Shown: positions 55,236 through 64,000 of the stretch, one piece after another | Position numbering within the stretch: the stretch's first letter is position 1 | How the letters are laid out: every line of letters starts with the position of its first letter | Origin: Oceanococcus atlanticus | Lineage (GTDB): Bacteria; Pseudomonadota; Gammaproteobacteria; Nevskiales; Oceanococcaceae | Assembly: GCF_002088235.1 (NCBI RefSeq) | Contig: NZ_AQQV01000001.1 | Span: forward strand, 1,364,001-1,428,000 | Length of the DNA: 64,000 bases | Reading direction: 5' to 3' | Notes under the pieces: model-generated | The model's input: only the letters and a program-made list of their open reading frames with translations | The model's database searches: none | What the model was told of the DNA's origin: nothing | Made by a program: the position numbers and the translations under genes

Positions 55236-56006
55236 TCAGTCCGGCCGCTCCAGCGACAGGCTTTCACGGCTTTCGCCGGCGATCTGACCGGCCGGATCGA
55301 AACGCCGCTCGAACATGTCGACGCGGCTCTGGCCCAGGCGCAACCAGGTGCTGTTGCGCGTGCCGTAGGCCGGCGTGCAGATGAACGGCGGGGACAAGAA
55401 GCGCTCAAACACCAGCCCCACACCGGTGTCAGGCAAGGTTGCGTCGGGGTAGGGCTCACGCCGCTGCATCAGGGCAAGCAACTCATCCGGTGGCTGCTCT
55501 GCGGCCTCCTGCACACACGCCAGACCATCGCGCACGCCCTGCAGTTTCGGCCAAGGCGTGTCGAGCAGCGCGTTGCTCAAGCCATGCGTGCCCGGCGCCA
55601 CCGGCTTCGGCGTGCTGGGGTCACGGTTGCTCAGATAGATCAGACGCTTGCGATCACCCAGCAGCAGATTGAAACCCGCATAGGCCGCCAGCGGGAGCTG
55701 GGCAGCGTAGGCGTTCAAATCGTCCGGCGGAGGCTTTTTCAGGTAGTTCGCCACCAGTTCGCCACGTGATCGCAGACCTTTATCAGCCGCCGGCTCGCGG
55801 TAATTGGTCAAGGCGGCAAAGCCGCCATACCGGTTGACGCCCATCCAGGTGCCGCCGGCCTGCAGATCGCGCCCGGCCAGAATATCCGGCGCATCGGGCC
55901 AGATACCCAGCTCACGCGTCGGCCGGGCGTGCTGTTCGTCGCGATTCGCGACCACCACCAGCGGCCACTCGGCCTGCGGATTCCATTGCAGCGCGATCAG
56001 ACACAT
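55236..56006 (-). CDS. NRDE-family (TANGO2-like) protein
   Basis: 256 residues beginning MCLIALQWNPQAEWPLVVVANRDEQHARPT, which contains the NRDE motif and the catalytic-like N-terminal Cys2 of Ntn-hydrolase-fold relatives. Further conserved segments are GGTWMGVNRYGGFAALTNYRE and HGLSNALLDTPWPK. Related eukaryotic TANGO2 proteins are linked to heme or lipid handling; the bacterial role is unsettled. The first 50 bp after its start hold the start region of the divergent ndh gene. Confidence 0.85.
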   Translation of the reverse strand: MCLIALQWNPQAEWPLVVVANRDEQHARPTRELGIWPDAPDILAGRDLQAGGTWMGVNRYGGFAALTNYREPAADKGLRSRGELVANYLKKPPPDDLNAYAAQLPLAAYAGFNLLLGDRKRLIYLSNRDPSTPKPVAPGTHGLSNALLDTPWPKLQGVRDGLACVQEAAEQPPDELLALMQRREPYPDATLPDTGVGLVFERFLSPPFICTPAYGTRNSTWLRLGQSRVDMFERRFDPAGQIAGESRESLSLERPD

Positions 56007-56055
56007 GGCTCAAAACTACTCCATTAGGGTGAGAGGCATCTGCTATCATGTTGCG

Positions 56056-57381
56056 ATGCACAAGCACAGAATCGTTATCGTCGGCGGCGGTTTCGGCGGC
56101 CTGTTCGCCGCGCGCGGACTTTGTGGCTCGGATTATGACGTCACCTTGCTCGACAAGCGCAATTTTCACCTGTTCCAGCCGCTGCTTTATCAGGTTGCCA
56201 CCGGCATCCTGACGGTTGGTGACATTTCCGCGCAACAGCGTGTGGTCTTGCGCAAGTGCAAGAATGTGCGAACGCTGATGTCGACAGCCTACGACATCGA
56301 TCCGCAACGCAAAATCATCCACCACGAGCGTGGTGAGCTGGCCTACGACACGCTGATTGTGGCCACCGGTGTGAAGCACCAGTACTTCGGCCACGACGAG
56401 TGGCGCCACAACGCACCCGGACTCAAAACCATCGAGCACGCGCTGGAAATGCGCCATCGCATTTTCCGTGCTTTCGAGCTGGCTGAAGGGGAAAGCGACC
56501 CGGATCGGCGCCGCCGCCTGCTCAATTTCGTTGTGGTGGGTGCCGGCCCCACCGGCGTGGAGCTGGCCGGGGCGTTGGGCGAACTGGCTCAACGCATCAT
56601 GGTCGGCGACTACCGCGCGATTGATTCACGCGATGCCCGCATCACCCTGATCGAGGGCGCCGACCGCGTGCTGCCGGCGTTCGATCCGCGCCTGAGCAAG
56701 AAAGCCCAGCGTTACCTCGAGCAGCTCGGCGTGGAAGTGCGCACCCAGTGCATGGTGCAGGACATCGCGGCCGGGCGCGTTCAATTGCAGCAGGGCGAAG
56801 AGGTCGAAACCCTGGAGGCCGAGACCATACTGTGGGCGGCCGGCGTACAGGTTTCGGCCTTCGGACGGATTCTGGCCAAACGCACCGGTGAGGAAACCGA
56901 CCGGGGTGGCCGTTTTCTGGTTCAGCCCGACCTCAGCCTGCCCAATCACCCAGACATTCATGTGGTGGGTGATCTGGCACATTTCAGTCTGGGCGAGGGG
57001 CGCAGCCTGCCTGGCCTGGCGCCGGTGGCCATCCAGCAAGGTGAGTACCTGGCCAAAACCTTCAAGCGGCGCCTTAAAAACAAGCCGGGCAAGCCGTTCC
57101 GCTACTTCGACAAAGGCTCCATGGCGATCATCGGCCGTTACCGCGTGGTCGGCCAAATTGGCGGCATGCGGGTCACTGGCTTCACCGCTTGGTTCTTGTG
57201 GGCAGTGGTGCATGTGTGGTCGCTGATCGAACCCGGCCAGCGCCTGTCGGTCACGCTGCATTGGCTGTGGCGATTCATGGGCCGCACCGCCGATCGCCTG
57301 ATCACCGGCAACCCGCCGAAAACCTCCAACATCCTGAAAGCACGCGGGATCGATCCCAAAACCTTCGAACGCGCGCCGTAA
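56056..57381 (+). CDS. ndh: Type II NADH:quinone dehydrogenase
   Basis: 441 residues from the ATG at 56056; the longer frame from 55804 is antisense to the NRDE gene and is rejected. FAD-binding Rossmann motif RIVIVGGGFGGLFAARGL at the N-terminus, NADH-binding motif FVVVGAGPTGVELAGALGEL near residue 160, and quinone-site AxxG-type region LAPVAIQQGEYLAK. The hydrophobic C-terminal segment (FTAWFLWAVVHVW) anchors it to the membrane. It oxidises NADH without ion pumping, complementing NQR. Confidence 0.92.
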   Translation: MHKHRIVIVGGGFGGLFAARGLCGSDYDVTLLDKRNFHLFQPLLYQVATGILTVGDISAQQRVVLRKCKNVRTLMSTAYDIDPQRKIIHHERGELAYDTLIVATGVKHQYFGHDEWRHNAPGLKTIEHALEMRHRIFRAFELAEGESDPDRRRRLLNFVVVGAGPTGVELAGALGELAQRIMVGDYRAIDSRDARITLIEGADRVLPAFDPRLSKKAQRYLEQLGVEVRTQCMVQDIAAGRVQLQQGEEVETLEAETILWAAGVQVSAFGRILAKRTGEETDRGGRFLVQPDLSLPNHPDIHVVGDLAHFSLGEGRSLPGLAPVAIQQGEYLAKTFKRRLKNKPGKPFRYFDKGSMAIIGRYRVVGQIGGMRVTGFTAWFLWAVVHVWSLIEPGQRLSVTLHWLWRFMGRTADRLITGNPPKTSNILKARGIDPKTFERAP

Positions 57382-57401
57382 GCGACACGTCCGCCGGGCA
57401 C

Positions 57402-58862
57402 TTACATGCCCAGCTCCTTGAGTTTGCGGGTCAGGGTATTGCGGCCCCAGCCTAGCAGCTTGGCCGCATCCTGCTTGTGGCCACCGCTGTGCTTGAGCGC
57501 CACCTGGATGAGCAGCTTTTCGATCTGCGGAATGGCCTGATCCAGCACCCCGGTTTCGCCGCGTTCAAGCTGCGCTTCGGCCCAGTGCGCCAGGCTCAGA
57601 CGCCAGTCACCACCGGCCCCGCTGGTGCCATGAATCACTTCGCCATAGCTGGCCGCCGTCTCGCCTGACAGCGGCGCATCGCCTGCAGGCTCGGCCACGC
57701 CGGCGCGCGCTGGCGGCAGATCGCCCGGCAGGTCGTCCAGATGCACTTCGGCACCCGGCGCCATCACCGTCAGCCAGCGGCAGATATTCTCCAGCTGGCG
57801 TACGTTGCCCGGCCAGGTCAACGAGGCCAGATGCTGCACCACCTCGGGACGCAGTTGCTTGCTCTCGGCACCGAGTTCACGCGCACAGGCCACCATGAAA
57901 TGCTTGAGCAGCAAGGGAATATCTTCGGCGCGCTCACGCAACGGCGGCAGGCGCACACGAATCACATTGAGACGGTGGAACAGGTCCTCACGAAAACGCC
58001 CCTCGTTGACCGCGGTTTCCAGATCCTGATTGGTCGCCGCCACTACCCGCACATCAACCTTGACCGGCACATGACCACCGACGCGATAGAACTCGCCATC
58101 AGCCAGCACACGCAACAAACGGGTCTGCAGATCGGCCGGCATTTCGCCGATTTCGTCCAGGAACAGGGTGCCGCCGTCGGCTTGCTCAAAGCGGCCTTTG
58201 CGCTGTCCGGTGGCGCCGGTAAAGGCACCGCGTTCGTGGCCGAAGAATTCGGACTCCATCAAATCTTTGGGAATGGCCGCGGTGTTGATGGCAATAAAGC
58301 TGTTACGCGAGCGCGGGCTGTGAGCGTGCAGCGCCCGTGCGACCAGCTCCTTACCGGTCCCGGATTCGCCGGTGATCAACACATTGATATCGGAATGCGA
58401 CAGCCGCCCAATGGCGCGAAAAACCTCCTGCATGGCCGGCGCTTCGCCAACCAGCACGGTGTTGGTCAGCTCTTCCGTGGCCGCCGGCTTTTCTTCAGCG
58501 GCCAGACGCGCGGCACGCCGCACCAGGTCAACCGCATCATCCACATCGAAGGGCTTGGGCAGATATTCAAAAGCCCCGCCCTGATACGCTGACACCGCGC
58601 TGTCCAGATCGGAATGCGCCGTCATGATGATCGCTGGCAGATCGGGCTGGACCTTCTTCAGACGCTGCAGCAGCTCGATGCCGTCAATGCCGCGCATGCG
58701 GATGTCGGTGACAACCACGTCAGGACAACCGGTTTCCAGCGCATCGAGCATTTCCACGCCGCCAGGAAAGCTCGACACCGCCATACCGGCAGCACCGAGC
58801 GCCTTTTCGAGCACCCAGCGGATACTGTCGTCGTCGTCTACAACCCAGACTTCAAGTGACAT
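57402..58862 (-). CDS. ntrC: NtrC (GlnG), nitrogen response regulator
   Basis: 486 residues: receiver domain with phosphoacceptor Asp53 (VVVTDIRM), a sigma-54-interacting AAA+ domain with Walker A GESGTGKE, the GAFTGA loop that contacts sigma-54, and Walker B GGTLFLDE, then a Fis-type helix-turn-helix at the C-terminus (KQDAAKLLGWGRNTLTRKLKEL). Phosphorylated by NtrB, it binds the palindromes at glnA, ntrB and glnK seen here. Overlaps ntrB by 11 nt. Convergent with ndh. Confidence 0.95.
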   Translation of the reverse strand: MSLEVWVVDDDDSIRWVLEKALGAAGMAVSSFPGGVEMLDALETGCPDVVVTDIRMRGIDGIELLQRLKKVQPDLPAIIMTAHSDLDSAVSAYQGGAFEYLPKPFDVDDAVDLVRRAARLAAEEKPAATEELTNTVLVGEAPAMQEVFRAIGRLSHSDINVLITGESGTGKELVARALHAHSPRSRNSFIAINTAAIPKDLMESEFFGHERGAFTGATGQRKGRFEQADGGTLFLDEIGEMPADLQTRLLRVLADGEFYRVGGHVPVKVDVRVVAATNQDLETAVNEGRFREDLFHRLNVIRVRLPPLRERAEDIPLLLKHFMVACARELGAESKQLRPEVVQHLASLTWPGNVRQLENICRWLTVMAPGAEVHLDDLPGDLPPARAGVAEPAGDAPLSGETAASYGEVIHGTSGAGGDWRLSLAHWAEAQLERGETGVLDQAIPQIEKLLIQVALKHSGGHKQDAAKLLGWGRNTLTRKLKELGM

Positions 58863-59925
58863 CGCTACATTCCACGGGCAGGTAAATGGAAAACGTGGTG
58901 GCGCCCGGCCGGCTGTCGCATTCGATCAGCCCGCCATGGGTGTGCACCAGGTTCTGCGCAATGGCCAACCCCAGTCCTGAACCTTCAGGCCGGGTGGTGA
59001 CCATGGGATAGAAAATCTGCTCCAGCATTGCGGGAGGAATGCCCGGCCCGTCGTCGGTGACATCCACACGCAAAACGAAGCGGTGGCGCGTGCCACCAAT
59101 CGTGAACTGGCGCTGTGAGCGGGTGCGAAACCGGATACGGCCTTCATCACCCACCGCCTCCAGCGCGTTAACGCCGATGTTCAGCAGCGCCTGAATCATC
59201 TGTTCAGGGTCAGCCAGCAGCTCCGGCAGGCTGGGGTCGTAATCGCGCTCGACCACAACCTGGGCGGACGCCTGGGCGCAAACCAGCTTGCACACATGCT
59301 CGACCACTTCATGAATATTGATCTGGCGCTTCTTCGGCGGCCGGTTCGGCCCCAACAAACGATCCACCAGCGCCTGCAGCCGATCCGCCTCATTGATGAT
59401 CACATCGGTGAATTCGGTCAGCGATGGATCGTTGACCTGGCGCGCCAGCAACTGCGCGGCCCCACGCAAGCCACCCAGAGGGTTCTTGATCTCATGGGCC
59501 AGGCCACGAATCATCTCGCGCGAAATTTGCTGCTGTTTCCACAAGCTGTTGTCGCGACTGATACGCAACTGGCGATCACGCGGCATCAGCTCCAGCAACA
59601 ATGCCCGATCAACACCGCTGCGCACCGGTGTGGCCGAAACGTCTAGCGTGATGGTGCGTCCGCCTGGACCACGCAGGCGCAGCTCACGCTCGGTAAAGCC
59701 TTCGCCGTCGGTCAGTGCTTGGGCCACCCGGCCCACAATCGGCGCCAGCAACGGCAGGGCCGTGTGCAAAGACTCGCCGCAAGCGTAGCCAGCACTAACG
59801 CCGAACAGCACCTCTGCCGCAGAGTTCATGCGGTCCACCCGCAGCTGCTGATCCAGGGCAATTACAGCCAGGGTCAGCCCATCGAGCGCTTCGACGGCGG
59901 TCAACTGTGGACGTGGGGGAGTCAT
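58852..59925 (-). CDS. ntrB: NtrB (GlnL), nitrogen sensor histidine kinase
   Basis: About 357 residues. The start at 59925 is preferred to the ATG 6 nt upstream because GAAG then sits 6 nt away. An N-terminal PAS domain (about 10-115) is followed by the HisKA histidine in GLAHEIKNPLGGLRGAAQLL near residue 140. The ATP-binding domain has NIGVNALEAV (N box), DDGPGIP and GSGLGLAIAQNLV. No transmembrane helix. PII signals switch it between kinase and phosphatase. Its promoter region has an NtrC site at 59972-59988. Confidence 0.95.
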   Translation of the reverse strand: MTPPRPQLTAVEALDGLTLAVIALDQQLRVDRMNSAAEVLFGVSAGYACGESLHTALPLLAPIVGRVAQALTDGEGFTERELRLRGPGGRTITLDVSATPVRSGVDRALLLELMPRDRQLRISRDNSLWKQQQISREMIRGLAHEIKNPLGGLRGAAQLLARQVNDPSLTEFTDVIINEADRLQALVDRLLGPNRPPKKRQINIHEVVEHVCKLVCAQASAQVVVERDYDPSLPELLADPEQMIQALLNIGVNALEAVGDEGRIRFRTRSQRQFTIGGTRHRFVLRVDVTDDGPGIPPAMLEQIFYPMVTTRPEGSGLGLAIAQNLVHTHGGLIECDSRPGATTFSIYLPVECSDVT

Positions 59926-59971
59926 GGGCATCTTCAAAGCAAATTGTTTGCCAAAAATACAGACCTGTATA

Positions 59972-59988
59972 CGCACTACTTTGGTGCA
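59972..59988 (-). promoter_or_regulatory. NtrC-binding site between glnA and ntrB
   Basis: CGCACTACTTTGGTGCA matches the 17-bp NtrC consensus TGCACY-N5-GGTGCA with one mismatch at the first base. It lies about 47 bp before the ntrB start and just after the glnA terminator. A site this close may repress a separate ntrBC promoter, as in enteric bacteria. Confidence 0.75.
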
Positions 59989-59997
59989 GTATACGGG

Positions 59998-60026
59998 CAA
60001 AAAAACGCCCCCATACGGGGGCGCTT
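59998..60026 (-). terminator. glnA terminator
   Basis: On the minus strand a 7-bp G/C stem CGCCCCC/GGGGGCG with a 4-nt loop is followed by seven T residues. It lies about 50 bp after the glnA stop and before ntrB, making glnA mostly separate from ntrBC. Confidence 0.85.
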
Positions 60027-60075
60027 ATGTTTCGACGACCCAACGCGGTGCGTGCACCGCGCTGGCGCAGCCCTG

Positions 60076-61485
60076 TTACAGGCTGTAGTACATGTCGAAC
60101 TCGACCGGATGCGTGGTCATCTTCAGACGCGTGGTTTCTTCGCTCTTCAGCTCGATGTAAGCATCGATCAGATCGTCTGTGAAGACACCACCGCGGGTCA
60201 GGAATTCGCGGTCCTTGTCCAGTTCGGTCAACGCCTGGTCGAGGCTGAAGCACACCTGCGGGATGTTCTTCTCTTCTTCCGGCGGCAGATCGTACAGATC
60301 CTTGTCCATGGCATCGCCCGGGTGGATCTTGTTCTGGATACCGTCCAGGCCAGCCATCAGCAGCGCTGCAAAGGCCAAGTACGGGTTTGCAGTGGAGTCC
60401 GGGAAACGCACCTCGATGCGACGCGCCTTCGGATTGGTGATGTACGGAATGCGGATGGAGGCCGAACGGTTACGCGCGGAGTAAGCCAGCATGGTCGGTG
60501 CTTCAAAGCCCTTGACCAGGCGCTTGTAGGAGTTGGTGGATGCGTTGCAGAACGCATTCAACGCCTTGGCGTGCTTGATCACACCGCCGATGTAGTACAG
60601 CGCGGTTTCCGACAGACCACCGACACCGTCGCCGGTGAACAGGTTGGCGCCGTCTTTGCCCAGCGACATGTGCACATGCATACCGTTGCCGTTGTCACCA
60701 ACCAGCGGCTTGGGCATGAAGGTGGCGGTCTTGCCGTAACCGGCAGCGACGTTCTGGATCGCGTACTTGAGGATCAGAACTTCGTCAGCCTTCTTCACCA
60801 GAGTGTTGAACTTGACGCCAATTTCGCACTGACCAGCGGTAGCCACCTCATGGTGGTGCACTTCGGTTTCAACGCCCATTTCCTCGATCGCCAGACACAT
60901 GGCGGAACGCAGGTCATGCAGCGAATCCACCGGCGGCACGGGGAAGTAACCACCCTTGACGCCCGGGCGGTGACCCAGGTTGCCATCGGTGTAGACCTTC
61001 TCGGTGTTCCAGGAGGCTTCTTCGGAATCGATCTTGTACGAGGCACCCGAGATATCGGCGCTCCATTTGACGTCATCGAACACGAAGAATTCGTTTTCCG
61101 GACCGAAGAAGGCGGTGTCGGCGATGCCGGTCGACTTCATGTAGGCCTCGGCGCGCTTGGCCAGGGAGCGCGGATCACGCTCGTAGCCCTGCATGGTGGC
61201 CGGCTCGATCACGTCGCAACGCAGGTTCAGCGTGGTCTCTTCGGCAAACGGGTCGATCACGGCGGTTTCAGTGTCCGGCATCAGGATCATGTCGGACTCA
61301 TTGATGCCCTTCCAGCCGGCAATCGACGAACCATCGAACATCTTGCCTTCTTCGAAGACGTCTTCGTCGATGGTGTGAGCCGGAACAGTGACGTGCTGCT
61401 CCTTGCCCTTGGTGTCTGCAAAGCGGAAGTCGACAAACTTCACGCCCTTCTCTTCGATCATTTTCATTACGTCGTTAGCCGACAT
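60076..61485 (-). CDS. glnA: Glutamine synthetase type I
   Basis: 469 residues from the ATG at 61485 (GGGAG upstream). GSI-beta features: [36 protein letters not shown], the ATP site [10 protein letters not shown], and the adenylylation tyrosine in [13 protein letters not shown] near residue 397. It converts glutamate, ammonia and ATP to glutamine in a dodecamer. Upstream there are a -24/-12 promoter and an NtrC site. Confidence 0.97.
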   Translation of the reverse strand: MSANDVMKMIEEKGVKFVDFRFADTKGKEQHVTVPAHTIDEDVFEEGKMFDGSSIAGWKGINESDMILMPDTETAVIDPFAEETTLNLRCDVIEPATMQGYERDPRSLAKRAEAYMKSTGIADTAFFGPENEFFVFDDVKWSADISGASYKIDSEEASWNTEKVYTDGNLGHRPGVKGGYFPVPPVDSLHDLRSAMCLAIEEMGVETEVHHHEVATAGQCEIGVKFNTLVKKADEVLILKYAIQNVAAGYGKTATFMPKPLVGDNGNGMHVHMSLGKDGANLFTGDGVGGLSETALYYIGGVIKHAKALNAFCNASTNSYKRLVKGFEAPTMLAYSARNRSASIRIPYITNPKARRIEVRFPDSTANPYLAFAALLMAGLDGIQNKIHPGDAMDKDLYDLPPEEEKNIPQVCFSLDQALTELDKDREFLTRGGVFTDDLIDAYIELKSEETTRLKMTTHPVEFDMYYSL

Positions 61486-61621
61486 GCTTTTCTCCCGTTT
61501 GGTGAGATTAAAATTCGTGCCGCGCGCCGGGCTCCCGGCAACCTCGCAGTGTACACCGTAAAAGTTGCCGCACGCCGTTACGCTGGCCACAGGCTTGAAA
61601 GCGAACCCGTTTGGTGCATTA

Positions 61622-61637
61622 AGCATATTGCGTGCCA
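61622..61637 (-). promoter_or_regulatory. Sigma-54 promoter of glnA
   Basis: The minus strand reads TGGCACGCAATATGCT, a match to TGGCACG-N4-TTGCW with one mismatch. It is about 137 bp before the glnA ATG, leaving a long leader. The NtrC site at 61739-61755 stands about 100 bp upstream of it. Confidence 0.85.
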
Positions 61638-61738
61638 ACTTTGGGGCATCGCAAGTCACTGAGTTCCCTTGATCTGCACAGCCAAGTGGCCCGATCAGCG
61701 CACCATAAAAGAGCGCTCATGGCCCAAACGCGCCATAA

Positions 61739-61755
61739 AGCACCAATTTGGTGCG
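61739..61755 (-). promoter_or_regulatory. NtrC-binding site upstream of glnA
   Basis: The core GCACCAATTTGGTGC (61740-61754) is a perfect NtrC inverted repeat. A degenerate half site (GCACCATAAAAGAGCGC) lies near 61699-61715, about 40 bp nearer the promoter. Both are in the gap between divergent glnA and glyQ. Confidence 0.85.
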
Positions 61756-61832
61756 CAACGGATCTGCTACGGGACCGGCCCGACAATCCTCACCCTTGTT
61801 AGAATGGGCGTTTTCCCCGAACAGATAAGCCC

Positions 61833-62738
61833 ATGAGCGCTCCGAGCTTCGCCGAGCTCATCGCCACCCTGCAGGATTTTTGGGCCCGGCAGGGCTGCGT
61901 GATTCTTCAACCCTTGGACATGGAGGTCGGTGCCGGCACCTTCCACCCTGCGACCTTCCTGCGCTCAATCGGCCCGGAACCGTGGAAAGCCGCGTACGTG
62001 CAGCCGTCACGCCGCCCGACCGACGGCCGTTACGGCGAAAACCCCAATCGCCTGCAGCACTACTACCAGTTTCAGGTTCTGCTCAAGCCCTCGCCGGATA
62101 ACATTCAGGAGCTCTACCTGGAGTCGCTCAAAGCGCTCGGCTTTGACCTGCTTACCCACGACGTGCGCTTCGTCGAAGACAACTGGGAATCACCCACGCT
62201 GGGCGCCTGGGGCCTGGGCTGGGAAGTCTGGCTGAACGGCATGGAAGTCACCCAGTTCACCTATTTCCAGCAGGTCGGCGGCCTCGAGTGCCGTCCGGTT
62301 TCCGGTGAAATCACCTACGGCCTGGAGCGCCTGGCCATGTATATCCAGGGCGTGGACTCGGTCTACGACCTGATCTGGGCGCGCGATGGCGACAACGTAA
62401 CCACCTACGGCGACGTGTTTCACCAAAACGAGGTCGAGCAATCGGCGTACAACTTCCTGCACGCCGACACCCAGGTTCTGTTTCAGGCTTTTGATGACGC
62501 CGAGCGCATGTGCAACAACCTGATCGAAAAATCCTTGCCGCTGCCGGCCTATGAACAGGTCCTGCGCGCCTCACACAACTTCAACCTGCTGGATGCGCGC
62601 TCGGCCATCTCGGTCACCGAACGCCAGGCTTACATTCTGCGCGTGCGCGCTCTGGCTAAAGCCTGCGCTGAAGCCTACTACGCGGCGCGCGAGGCCCTGG
62701 GCTTCCCCATGGCCAAGCAGTCGGAGGGCCAAGCATGA
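61833..62738 (+). CDS. glyQ: Glycyl-tRNA synthetase alpha subunit
   Basis: 301 residues of the bacterial alpha2-beta2 glycyl-tRNA synthetase. It is the class II catalytic chain with [40 protein letters not shown] and [12 protein letters not shown]. It activates glycine. Its TGA overlaps the glyS ATG (ATGA), so the two subunits are made in step. Confidence 0.97.
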   Translation: MSAPSFAELIATLQDFWARQGCVILQPLDMEVGAGTFHPATFLRSIGPEPWKAAYVQPSRRPTDGRYGENPNRLQHYYQFQVLLKPSPDNIQELYLESLKALGFDLLTHDVRFVEDNWESPTLGAWGLGWEVWLNGMEVTQFTYFQQVGGLECRPVSGEITYGLERLAMYIQGVDSVYDLIWARDGDNVTTYGDVFHQNEVEQSAYNFLHADTQVLFQAFDDAERMCNNLIEKSLPLPAYEQVLRASHNFNLLDARSAISVTERQAYILRVRALAKACAEAYYAAREALGFPMAKQSEGQA

Positions 62739-64000
62739 GCCAGCACGATCTGCTGATTGAAATCGCCTGCGAGGAACTGCCCGCACGCTTCATGGCGCCG
62801 CTGGCCGACGCCCTGCTTGACAGCTTCAGCAACGGGCTGAAAACCGCCGGGGTCAGCTTTGGCGCGACCCGGCGCTTCGCCACGCCGCGGCGCATTGCCG
62901 CCCTGCTGCGAGATGTCGCCAGCATGCAGCCTGACCAATCGGTCGAGCGACGCGGCCCTGCGGTTGCTGCCGCCTACCGTGACGGTCAGCCGACCAAAGC
63001 GGCCGAAGGCTTTGCTCGCGGCTGTGGCGTTACGCTTGAGCAGCTCAGCACCATCGAGACCGACAAGGGCGAGTACCTGTACTACGCCAGCACGCAACCC
63101 GGCCTGCCCTTGGCCGAACTGTTGCAAGGCCTGTTCGATGAAACCCTCAAGCGCATGGATGAACTGGTCCCCAAACGCATGCGCTGGGGTGCCGGCGATG
63201 CCAGCTTCGTACGCCCGGTGCACAGTCTGATCGCGCTGCATGGCGACAGCGTTCTGCCGCTTCAGGCCTTTGGCCTGCACGCCGACCGCACCACCTGCGG
63301 ACACCGCTTCCACGCACCCGACACGATCACGCTGAAGCAGGCCGGTGACTATGAACAGGCGCTGGAACAGGCGTTCGTGCTGGCTGATGCAGCCAGCCGC
63401 AAAGCCAAGATCCGCAAGCAGGTCGAAACCGTCGCCCAGGGTCGCGCCCTGATCGACGAAGGCCTGCTGGATGAAGTGACCGCGCTGGTGGAATGGCCAG
63501 AACCGATTCTGGGACGTTTTGACGAGGAATTCCTGCAACTGCCGGAAGAGGTTATTGTCACCACGATCCAGGAACATCAGCGCTATTTCCCGGTATATGA
63601 CGACAAAGGCGCGATCAGCCCCGAGTTCGTCACCGTCGCCAACCTGCGCAGCCGCGATGCCGCCCAAGTCACCGCCGGAAACGAAAAAGTGGTCCGGCCG
63701 CGCCTGACTGACGCCCTGTTCTTCTGGCAACAGGATCTCAAAACCGATGTCAGCGTGTGGCTCGACAAGCTGACCAAAGTGACCTACATCAAAGGCCTCG
63801 GCAGTCTGGCCGACAAAACCCAGCGCATGCAGGCGCTGGCTGCACGGCTCGCAGCAGCCTTCTCGGTGGAGCCAACGCTAGCCGCCAGGGCCAGCGAGCT
63901 GGCCAAGGCGGACCTGGCCAGCATGGCGGTGTACGAGATGCCCGAGCTGCAAGGCATTATGGGCGGCCACTACGCACGCCATCGCGGCGAAGCCGACGCC
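62735..64000 (+). CDS. glyS: Glycyl-tRNA synthetase beta subunit (3' truncated by window edge)
   Basis: The frame opens with ATG at 62735 and runs without a stop to 64000, giving the first 422 of about 690 residues. The start [20 protein letters not shown], then [39 protein letters not shown] and [21 protein letters not shown], are typical of GlyS, which binds tRNA-Gly for charging by GlyQ. Translational overlap with glyQ. Confidence 0.96.
   Translation, partial: MSQHDLLIEIACEELPARFMAPLADALLDSFSNGLKTAGVSFGATRRFATPRRIAALLRDVASMQPDQSVERRGPAVAAAYRDGQPTKAAEGFARGCGVTLEQLSTIETDKGEYLYYASTQPGLPLAELLQGLFDETLKRMDELVPKRMRWGAGDASFVRPVHSLIALHGDSVLPLQAFGLHADRTTCGHRFHAPDTITLKQAGDYEQALEQAFVLADAASRKAKIRKQVETVAQGRALIDEGLLDEVTALVEWPEPILGRFDEEFLQLPEEVIVTTIQEHQRYFPVYDDKGAISPEFVTVANLRSRDAAQVTAGNEKVVRPRLTDALFFWQQDLKTDVSVWLDKLTKVTYIKGLGSLADKTQRMQALAARLAAAFSVEPTLAARASELAKADLASMAVYEMPELQGIMGGHYARHRGEADA

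Noticed and set aside
59719-61662. 647-residue plus-strand frame opposite glnA and ntrB
   Set aside because: Runs antisense through two clear genes, a terminator and regulatory sites; composition is that of a shadow frame.

Overview
The window is high-GC DNA from a gammaproteobacterium. Signs of this are a Na+-pumping NQR complex with NqrM, a TtpC-type TonB2 operon, MnmC, UbiK, GlnK-AmtB and NtrBC-GlnA under sigma-54 style promoters. A Marinobacter-like alcohol-forming fatty acyl-CoA reductase, an AlkS/MalT-like regulator, a coniferyl-aldehyde-type dehydrogenase and a GMC oxidoreductase suggest a marine lipid- or hydrocarbon-using lineage. I cannot name the genus from sequence alone.

1-8362 is the right part of a Tn7-like transposon that runs off the left edge. 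Its transposition module, on the minus strand, is tnsA-tnsB-tnsC-tniQ with overlapping or abutting genes. It ends in tandem TnsB-type repeats next to a comM/yifB gene that lacks its N-terminal half, the same target gene used by Tn6022/AbaR elements of Acinetobacter. The visible cargo (1-3537) is AT-richer at its left. It holds a two-gene unit (a partial unknown gene plus a PD-(D/E)XK-like nuclease), a large unrecognised exported protein, and an unrecognised soluble protein. The last two are divergent, separated by an intergenic region with a perfect 17-bp palindrome. No CRISPR array or cas gene is present.

8363-24389 is host core: the comM remnant, a TorF-type porin, oppABCDF with a DUF885 metallopeptidase (a peptide-uptake locus), marC, a TonB2 operon (DUF3450, TtpC, ExbB, ExbD, TonB, TPR protein), a second TorF-type porin, a cytochrome c and tRNA-Arg(CCG).

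24496-42424 is mostly lipid or alcohol metabolism and signalling: GMC oxidoreductase, MalT/AlkS-like regulator, aldehyde dehydrogenase, LysR regulator, alr, mnmC, fatty acyl-CoA reductase, AraC and FabR-like TetR regulators, a lipase-like hydrolase and a CHASE-PAS-GGDEF-EAL protein.

42483-64000 has ubiK, glnK-amtB, nqrABCDEF-nqrM, a CBS protein, an Atm1-like ABC transporter, a beta-barrel protein, a glycosyltransferase, an NRDE protein, a type II NADH dehydrogenase, ntrC-ntrB, glnA, glyQ and partial glyS. NtrC-type palindromes and -24/-12 promoters before glnK and glnA, and an NtrC-type site before ntrB, tie the nitrogen genes into one circuit. A third -24/-12-like sequence lies before nqrA.
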